Origin: Blastocladiella emersonii ATCC 22665
Lineage: Eukaryota; Blastocladiomycota; Blastocladiomycetes; Blastocladiales; Blastocladiaceae
Assembly (NCBI GenBank): GCA_025594325.1
Contig: JANHCV010000008.1
Coordinates: 1,116,001-1,180,000 of the forward strand
Length of the DNA: 64,000 bases
Direction: 5' to 3'
Shown: piece after piece, positions 58,040-64,000 of the stretch
How the letters are laid out: each line of letters begins with the position of its first letter
How positions within the stretch are numbered: the first letter of the stretch is position 1
Made by a program: the position numbers and the translations under genes
Notes under the pieces: generated by a model
The model's database searches: none
What the model was told of the DNA's origin: nothing
What the model saw: the letters and a program-made list of their open reading frames with translations, nothing else

Positions 58040-59512
58040 ATGGATCTCATCGTGTATACTCCGAGTCCGGCGAGTGGGCTGGCGGGTTCGGCGAGCGAGC
58101 AACCCTTCTTGCTTCATTCCTTAAGCTTACGGTTGCAGTATTTCCACTTGCATCTGTCTCATCGGCTTCACGCGCGTGATGCGGGGACCACTTACATTCC
58201 ACCATTACTGCAGCCGAGTGGTCCGTTCACAGCTCCCGTGAGCGAAACTTGGCTTGGATCCACGCACGGCGACGAGCTCCGTGGCCGTCCTCGCTCTCGG
58301 TATACGTCTCACCACGTGTTACATCATACCGATGGTCTGCCGCCTGTCCACGCTTCTCGCTCAAGATCGAGGTCGCGCTCACGGTCCCGCTCGCGATCCC
58401 GCTCGCTTTCGCCACGCGTCTGCCCGATACAGCGCAACCGGCACCGTGCGTCCTCGAAGCGAGTCAGCAACAAAGAAATGAAGCAGGAGCAGCCCATTGT
58501 GACCCCCGTCAACCCGCCGCCTGGTAAACGCCTTCCCAACTGCGACCTTCGGGTCCTGGTCTTTGCCTGCTCCTCTGCCGCGCCCACACTCGATCCCCTC
58601 GCCTCTGCTTCCGAACTGCGCGCATCCCGCGATGCACCGGTTGAGTTCGTTGACAAACTCGCGGCAAAGTGCCCTGCCAACCATCTTGCACGCGCCCTGC
58701 TGCTTGCTCGCGTCACCATGGAGCTGCCCATCTACCACTGCTATGCCATCTTTCTCCGCGCAGATATGGACGACAGCATGGCTCGGCGCGTGTTTCTCAA
58801 CGCGTTCGACCCCGACCGGCGCCCGCCGTGGCCGCCTGCTTGGTCCCAGCTTTGGCGCGATCATGGCGAGCCGCCGGCACAGTTTGCCAAACGTTTCCTG
58901 GCTGTTATTACGGGCCATGTTTCGAACGCCGAGTTAGATCACCCTTCTTTCTCGCACCTGAAAGCAATGTTCCTCGACAAACTTGGTCCGCGCGGCGACG
59001 ATCTTGGGCTCGGAACCCAAGCGTACACGGCACTTCGAAACGCTTGGGCCACACCCATCACGTTCGCATCGATTGTCGATCTAGCCGAGCGCGCGCTGAC
59101 CAAGCGTGCTGATCCGCTCTCATCCAAACGCGAAAAGGCCGTCCCGAGCGACGACCAATCCGCCCCGCAGTACCGTAATTGTCCGCTCTGCCGCATGTTT
59201 GGCGACCACCCTGCGCAAGACGCCGACCATCCGCTCAAAGACTGCCCGCGCCGCCGCAACCTCCACGCGTTCGCCACGGCCATCGATCGAGCGCTCCGCG
59301 CAGAGCGTATATCCGCGCCTGTCGCAGAGGACTTCTCAAATAACGCGCTTCGCGGTCTCCTGCGCGGGTACCGTGCCCAGCTCGAAGCCATGGACAGCGG
59401 GCACGCGCGGCTCGCGGTCAAGTACCTGCGTGCGACCAAGTACCTCACGCCGGCCATGGTCCAGTCGGTCTGGAAGCTGATCGCGGGGATGCGAGGGGTT
59501 TGGCGCGAATGA
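58040..59512 (+). CDS. Gag-like family, copy I, with an RS-dipeptide tract
   Basis: I start at the ATG at 58040 (MDLIVYTPSPASG), since the longer open frame overlaps the preceding gene; this gives 490 residues. Residues about 108-125 are a run of Ser-Arg dipeptides, as in SR splicing factors, not seen in the other copies. The core is diverged but collinear (CPANHLARALLLARVTM, DPDRRPPWPPAWSQLWRDHG, FAKRFLAVITGHV, HLKAMFLDKLG). The knuckle is CPLC-X12-HPLKDC, the same spacing. The RS tract could direct it to nuclear speckles or RNA. Confidence 0.7.
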   Translation: MDLIVYTPSPASGLAGSASEQPFLLHSLSLRLQYFHLHLSHRLHARDAGTTYIPPLLQPSGPFTAPVSETWLGSTHGDELRGRPRSRYTSHHVLHHTDGLPPVHASRSRSRSRSRSRSRSRSLSPRVCPIQRNRHRASSKRVSNKEMKQEQPIVTPVNPPPGKRLPNCDLRVLVFACSSAAPTLDPLASASELRASRDAPVEFVDKLAAKCPANHLARALLLARVTMELPIYHCYAIFLRADMDDSMARRVFLNAFDPDRRPPWPPAWSQLWRDHGEPPAQFAKRFLAVITGHVSNAELDHPSFSHLKAMFLDKLGPRGDDLGLGTQAYTALRNAWATPITFASIVDLAERALTKRADPLSSKREKAVPSDDQSAPQYRNCPLCRMFGDHPAQDADHPLKDCPRRRNLHAFATAIDRALRAERISAPVAEDFSNNALRGLLRGYRAQLEAMDSGHARLAVKYLRATKYLTPAMVQSVWKLIAGMRGVWRE

Positions 59513-59557
59513 GTGGAATGGTATGCAGTGTATTACGAAATATCACACGTCGTTGGT

Positions 59558-61441
59558 TCATTCTTGGGCCGAATGGCCGATTGCCGCGCCCGCTTCGACC
59601 GCCCACGTGTTGAACACGGGTGCGTCGCATTCGCGCGCGCCGCGGAGAAGCTCGTTGCGGACGGCGGGGTCCGCAAGGACGGGGCCGTCCCACATGAGGC
59701 GAAGCAGGGCGACTCGCTGCTCGGCGTGCGAGTGGTGGACGATACGTTGCGCAAGCTGAAGCGACATGACCCACGGCTTCCCGCGCAGCGTCGTCACTTT
59801 GCGCGCGAAGTCAGCGGCCCGCGTCGCGTCGCCCGAAACAATTGAGTCGATGACAAACGCCATGGTCAGCCCGTGGCCGTTGACACCGTTGTGATGGGCG
59901 TCGCGCGGGTAATTGGCCATGTCAAAGTCAGACGAAGGCGTGACCACGTCCAGGAGCCGCTGGATCTGGTCTACGCTTGCGCCAATCAGAATCGCATACC
60001 ACACGTGCTCGATGTGCCGAGCCTGTTCGCCTTCGCGGTATCCGCGGGCAATGTGGGTGTTTTCAACATGATACTCTTCCCATGCCGAAGCCGAGCATGG
60101 TTCGGTGCGCCAGCACCAAGGAGACGGACGACTGATCAAAGCAAGAAGGACGTCTACGTTGTCGTCCGCGTCGTCGTAATGCGCAGTGATCGGGCACCAC
60201 GGGAGCCGCTCCAAGGCAGCGAGGACCAGGTCCGGATCGCGGATCTGACCAACGGCGTTTTTAAACGCTCCCGGAACATTGTAGTTCCACGGGTCGAGCC
60301 ACATCAGATCGCGGACGAGGGCGTCCAAGAGTTCGAGCGAAGTAACAGGTCGAGCGGAAAGCGTAGCTGGAAGCAGCCTGTGAAGTGGTTTGCACTTGAC
60401 GTCGCCCGAGTTGATCAAGCGAAACACCTTTTCGAGCTGGTTGCGCATATGGCTTGCCAGTGTCAAATCATGCTGAGGAATAAGCTCCTCGATCCGGCGG
60501 CGGACCGGATCAATACCGCGCACAACGTTGAAGTGGATTCTGCGCAGGCCAAGGGCCGTCGACTTGAGGTAATCGTCCCCATTTTCGGAATCGGCGTCGT
60601 CGTACTCGCCAGGCTGGTAGCTCTCGTGCTCGGACGCGAGAAGGATCAGGTCCATGACGACGCACGGCCGCGGGGCGCCGGGCATGCCAAACGATTCGCG
60701 TCGAAGGGCAGCGAAAGCCGTTTGCAGGAGGTCCGCAGGGTCATCCTCGTCGGAAGCCAGGCTTGCGAGGAAGCGAAGGCAGAACGCGCGACCCTGGTGC
60801 AATACGCTACGCGCCACGAAATCAACGCAAGGCCCAGTAAGCAGGAATGCACTGTATCCAATGAGGACCGCCTGAGTCTCGGCGGGTGACTTGCGCGGGT
60901 TGTGAAAGATGTCGAGTCTATGGGGCTGTGACTTCATCCAAGCTTCGAATTGATTTGAAAGATCTGGGAAATGGTTGACGCCGCCCTGTACTTGGACATT
61001 GACGAGGGCGGATGGAGCACGCGAACAAGCCGCGAGGAGCAGCAAGGCCTCGCAGTGAATGTCGGTCAAGGGCCAATCAAAGGAATTCGAGCGCCTTTCA
61101 AGCTCGGCCCAACGAGCGTCGTCAGGACCCGCGTCCTGGCGGACAAGCACGCCAGCGAGCGCAAAAAAGCTGTCGATGAAATCCTGGTCATGCTGCTCGT
61201 GTGTTTGGGGATCGCTGCAGCCGGGACATTGGGCTGGTGTGAGCTGGCGAAACTCCTCGAAGCGACTGTCGACAAGCGGGAAGACAGCGGGGAGCCAAGG
61301 GCGGGCGGCCCACAGCGACGGCTCGTTGACGGCTGCGCGGCAGGTCGCGCGAAGGGCGAGGGCGCCCGCAACGCTCAGGCGCTGGGCAATGTTGTATTGA
61401 AGCTCTTGCGGCAAGTTAAATAGCGTGACGGTTTCATTCAT
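59558..61441 (-). CDS. F-box family, intact copy
   Basis: The ATG at 61441 (MNETVTLFNLPQELQYNIAQRL) gives 627 residues; an upstream GTG-started extension is not needed. All family blocks are present up to RVALLRLMWDGPVLADPAVR and a short acidic tail. It converges with Gag-like copy I; stops are 45 bp apart. Confidence 0.75.
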   Translation of the reverse strand: MNETVTLFNLPQELQYNIAQRLSVAGALALRATCRAAVNEPSLWAARPWLPAVFPLVDSRFEEFRQLTPAQCPGCSDPQTHEQHDQDFIDSFFALAGVLVRQDAGPDDARWAELERRSNSFDWPLTDIHCEALLLLAACSRAPSALVNVQVQGGVNHFPDLSNQFEAWMKSQPHRLDIFHNPRKSPAETQAVLIGYSAFLLTGPCVDFVARSVLHQGRAFCLRFLASLASDEDDPADLLQTAFAALRRESFGMPGAPRPCVVMDLILLASEHESYQPGEYDDADSENGDDYLKSTALGLRRIHFNVVRGIDPVRRRIEELIPQHDLTLASHMRNQLEKVFRLINSGDVKCKPLHRLLPATLSARPVTSLELLDALVRDLMWLDPWNYNVPGAFKNAVGQIRDPDLVLAALERLPWCPITAHYDDADDNVDVLLALISRPSPWCWRTEPCSASAWEEYHVENTHIARGYREGEQARHIEHVWYAILIGASVDQIQRLLDVVTPSSDFDMANYPRDAHHNGVNGHGLTMAFVIDSIVSGDATRAADFARKVTTLRGKPWVMSLQLAQRIVHHSHAEQRVALLRLMWDGPVLADPAVRNELLRGARECDAPVFNTWAVEAGAAIGHSAQE

Positions 61442-61981
61442 GGTGTGTATTACATGGCTGGGCGGGGCGGCGTGGGAGCGGCGACTCGCGGCCGCTCCTG
61501 TGCGCGCTTTCGCTCCCCTCTCAGCTTCGTCGCCATGTGATACTCGTCGTCCCGCGGAATGAAACTGCATGCAACGACACCAATACACTCTAGACAGGAC
61601 CTTGCGGGCGTCTCAGGGGGTTACGGACTGTTTGCCTTGGGGCACGCTTGGCGGGGCGGGTCGACGATCGTGGCCGTGACAGTTTCGAAAGTACCTCAAG
61701 CCTTGCACTATGGAGCCGACCGTTTGCTATGCCGCATCTCGCTCTGCGTTTTGAACTTGATCAACCTTGATTATGAGCTCGGTCGCGCGAGCTGTTCGGC
61801 GTAACCCGTCGCGTAGCCCGTGGCTTTCACCTGCCACATTCCTCGCCCCGGCCGACTCATTCCACGCTATTTTGAACAGCGGCGAAATGAATATGAGAGT
61901 CCCGCAGTTGGACGGAGCGAGAGATGCGGCGGCCATGAGAAATCGAATATTGTATTTGAACGGCAACCGCTCTCTGAGATT
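61442..61981. other. Intergenic, no gene seen
   Basis: This is the promoter side of the F-box gene at 59558-61441 and the 3' side of the F-box fragment. Only short, unconvincing frames. Confidence 0.4.
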
Positions 61982-62650
61982 TCACTGTCCAGTCACGTCA
62001 GCCGCGTCGCGGACCTCGCTGGCCCATTCACGAAGCGTGGGCACGTCGCTTTCGCGCGCGAGCTGGACGAGTTCGTGGCGAACCGCGGGATTCTTGAGGA
62101 CAGGACCGTCCCACATGGCGCGAAGCAGCGCGACTCGCCCCACCGCGTGCGATTCGCAAAGGATGCGCTTGGCGAGGCCAACCGACATGACCCACGGCTC
62201 ACCGCGCAGCGTGGCAACTTTGCTCGCGAATTCCACGGCCCGCAACGCGTTGCCCGAAACAATTGAGTTGATAACAAGCGTCATGGTCGGCCCGTAGCCG
62301 TTGACACCGTTTGGATGGGCGTCGCGCGGGAATTCATCCATGTCAATGTCGGACGAGGGCGTGACCACGTCCAAGAGCCGCTGAATCTGGTCTACGCTTG
62401 CGCCAATCAGAATCGTATACCACACGTGCTCGATGTGCCTCGCGTGGTCCCCTCCGCGGGCTTTGCGAGCAGCGCGTGTGCTTTTGACGTGATATTCCTC
62501 CCAGGCCAAGCTTGAAGTCGGAGCTGTGCGCCAGACGAAAGGGGTGAGGCGCGTCAACAATTCCGCGACACATTGGTGCAACCGACCGATGCCGTTCTTC
62601 ACGTTGGGTAAACAAGATCTCGCAGCGGAAACCTGCACTAGCCCTTGCAT
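61982..62650 (-). pseudogene. F-box family, C-terminal fragment
   Basis: The frame of 222 residues matches only the last third of the family (SVDQIQRLLDVVTPSSDIDM, NGVNGYGPTM, KVATLRGEPWVMSVGLAKRI, RVALLRAMWDGPVLKNPAVR). The F-box and middle are absent. It is closest to the neighbouring copy at 59558-61441 (shared WEEYHV, ARHIEHVWY, ILIGASVDQIQRL), so it probably arose by local duplication. Confidence 0.65.
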
Positions 62651-64000
62651 CGCGCAGCATCTCCTGACGGTATGCGCGCGAGCGAGGCTCGCAAAATCTC
62701 AGTTACCAATAGAAGAGCCGTTTTGCATTGGGTTCGTCGCGGTCGGCCGCCAGCATGTCGATCTGTCAGCACCCTCGTCCATGCGAGTGCCGCGCACTGA
62801 ATATCGTTGGACAAAGCGCAAAATCCTGCTGCTATGCATCCGCTCTGCTGCCTCCCTGCTGCTTGAGGAGCGCGACATGAGTTTGCGAGAGCTAAACTCG
62901 GTGTATGTGCTGTTAATTGTCGTCACGCCGCCTACTCTGCTTTTCCGCTGTTCCCCGTCCATTCTGCACTGACGCCGCTGCCGTCGCTGTGTTCGCTCTC
63001 ATCTCTCTCTCGATCGGTGAAGTCCCTCGCGTAATGCTCATTTACCTGGCCCTCAGCGTGCTGGGCCTTCTGGCTTTTCGCTACGTCGGATCGGTTCGCG
63101 GTTGTGATCCAGTCGTGGCTGCGGATCTATTTTTTAGTGTCGTGCCGCCGCCATCATCGGGAACATCTGCCGCGGAAGGTTAGATCCGTGATCGCGTCGC
63201 CTCGTCTCCTCGTGCACACGGCGGCCGAGATCATGTTCCTCGGACAACTTTGACGGCGCTAAGGACCCTGAACTTCCAACGGGATCAGCTTGTCGATCAC
63301 GCAAGGAGGAGGCGCTCGTTGGGGATGAAAGCGGAAACGGAGAGAAGAGAGAGCGGAGATAGATGATTGCATGATCGGAGGTGCGAGAAGCTGTTCAGTA
63401 TTACGCTTGAGGAGTGATGGACATGTGAAGATGTATGTGATGGGGAGCAGAAAGCTTGGCACGTCGCAAAACGGTACACTAGACAGTAATATGAAGGTTG
63501 CATAAAGTTAAAGGAATTATCGTAAATTGGGGTTCGGAGAAGAGCGAGGAAAGGATAACTCAAGCAGAACGCGTGGCGCGCCGCGTCGCGTACCATCGCG
63601 TGAAAAACGGCACGATCTTGAACTTAACCTTGTCCAAGACACGATGAGGGTCGAGCTGAGGACCCACTTCCTCCGCTTGCGTAAAGTATCAATTTTTTGC
63701 CCGATTGCACACCATAAGACCATAAGACACCCATGTAGCACACAGCGCCAAGTTGGGGAGCTTCGGGCATCTAGCATCGTCCGCATCAATTGTGATCGCA
63801 GGTCAACTATAGCAATTAGAGTCGCGGTGACGCTGTCGGACAGTCACCCCGGTCCTGGGCCCGTCAAAGTCCTGTTGCATCAAGTTAAGCTGTGTTTCAT
63901 GCGAGTGACGCGTCGTCTTTTTTTTTTGGGGGGGAGGGTGGGGGGGCAGTTGGGAGCGCGAGGGCGCGGCTCGGCGCGCGTGTGGTGACGGCGGTGGCTT
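62651..64000. other. No confident gene; G-rich tract near the right edge
   Basis: Frames here are short and without family features; one (about 62960-63183) has two hydrophobic stretches but no clear start. At 63917-63950 a T run is followed by G7-A-G3-T-G7, which could form a G-quadruplex. Confidence 0.35.

Noticed and set aside
41476-62650. Complete LTR retrotransposons for the Gag-like genes
   Set aside because: No reverse transcriptase, RNase H, integrase or matching long terminal repeats were seen beside any copy.
1-64000. CRISPR arrays, rRNA genes and tRNA genes
   Set aside because: No spaced identical repeats of that type and no rRNA-like sequence noticed; tRNAs cannot be excluded by eye.

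Overview
The window looks like a chromosome segment of a GC-rich basidiomycete fungus. The best guess is a tremellomycete yeast of the Trichosporonales type, but that is inferred only from gene style: short GT-AG introns, strong G/C third positions, and fungal SUB2, LSM4 and folylpolyglutamate synthase genes. It has four parts: a short conserved housekeeping block, a large block of multi-copy gene families, a Helitron relic, and a complete integrated DNA virus inside that relic.

Layout. 1-8 kb: an F-box-like gene running off the left edge, coding relics, a 910-aa protein of unknown function and a low-complexity acidic protein. 8.9-14.1 kb: housekeeping genes (RAMP4/Ysy6-like ER protein, folylpolyglutamate synthase, SUB2/UAP56 helicase, LSM4). 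16.6-20 kb and 41.5-62.7 kb: two expanding families. One is a Gag-like family (nine copies) with a zinc knuckle of unusual spacing, CX2C-X12-H-X4-C. The other is an F-box family (two intact copies, one truncated, several broken). Many copies carry stops, frameshifts or truncations, as expected of a fast birth-and-death (perhaps subtelomeric) region.

21615-38812 is the main discovery: a 17,198-bp provirus of the Polinton-like virus type. It has 757-bp terminal inverted repeats that differ at one visible position, TG...CA ends, a 5-bp target duplication (CTCGA) and a perfect 24-bp palindrome at each tip. It carries a double-jelly-roll-type major capsid protein, a penton/minor capsid protein, a packaging ATPase, a long trimeric-fibre-like protein, a PrimPol plus origin-binding-protein-like helicase, a retroviral-type (rve) integrase and a tyrosine recombinase. 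It also carries an intron-containing host-like gene and several microproteins. No DNA polymerase B was found. The virion genes are open. Both integrases carry one in-frame stop each, and PrimPol and helicase are separated by one frameshift, so the copy looks young but probably disabled for replication or mobility.

The virus sits inside a decayed Helitron-type Pif1 helicase gene. Removing the virus and one target copy joins the two helicase halves in the same reading frame. ACGCGT boxes (the fungal MBF/G1-S site) cluster at the inner end of both terminal repeats, facing the host-like gene on the left and PrimPol on the right. With no polymerase gene present, this suggests replication tied to host S phase (inference).
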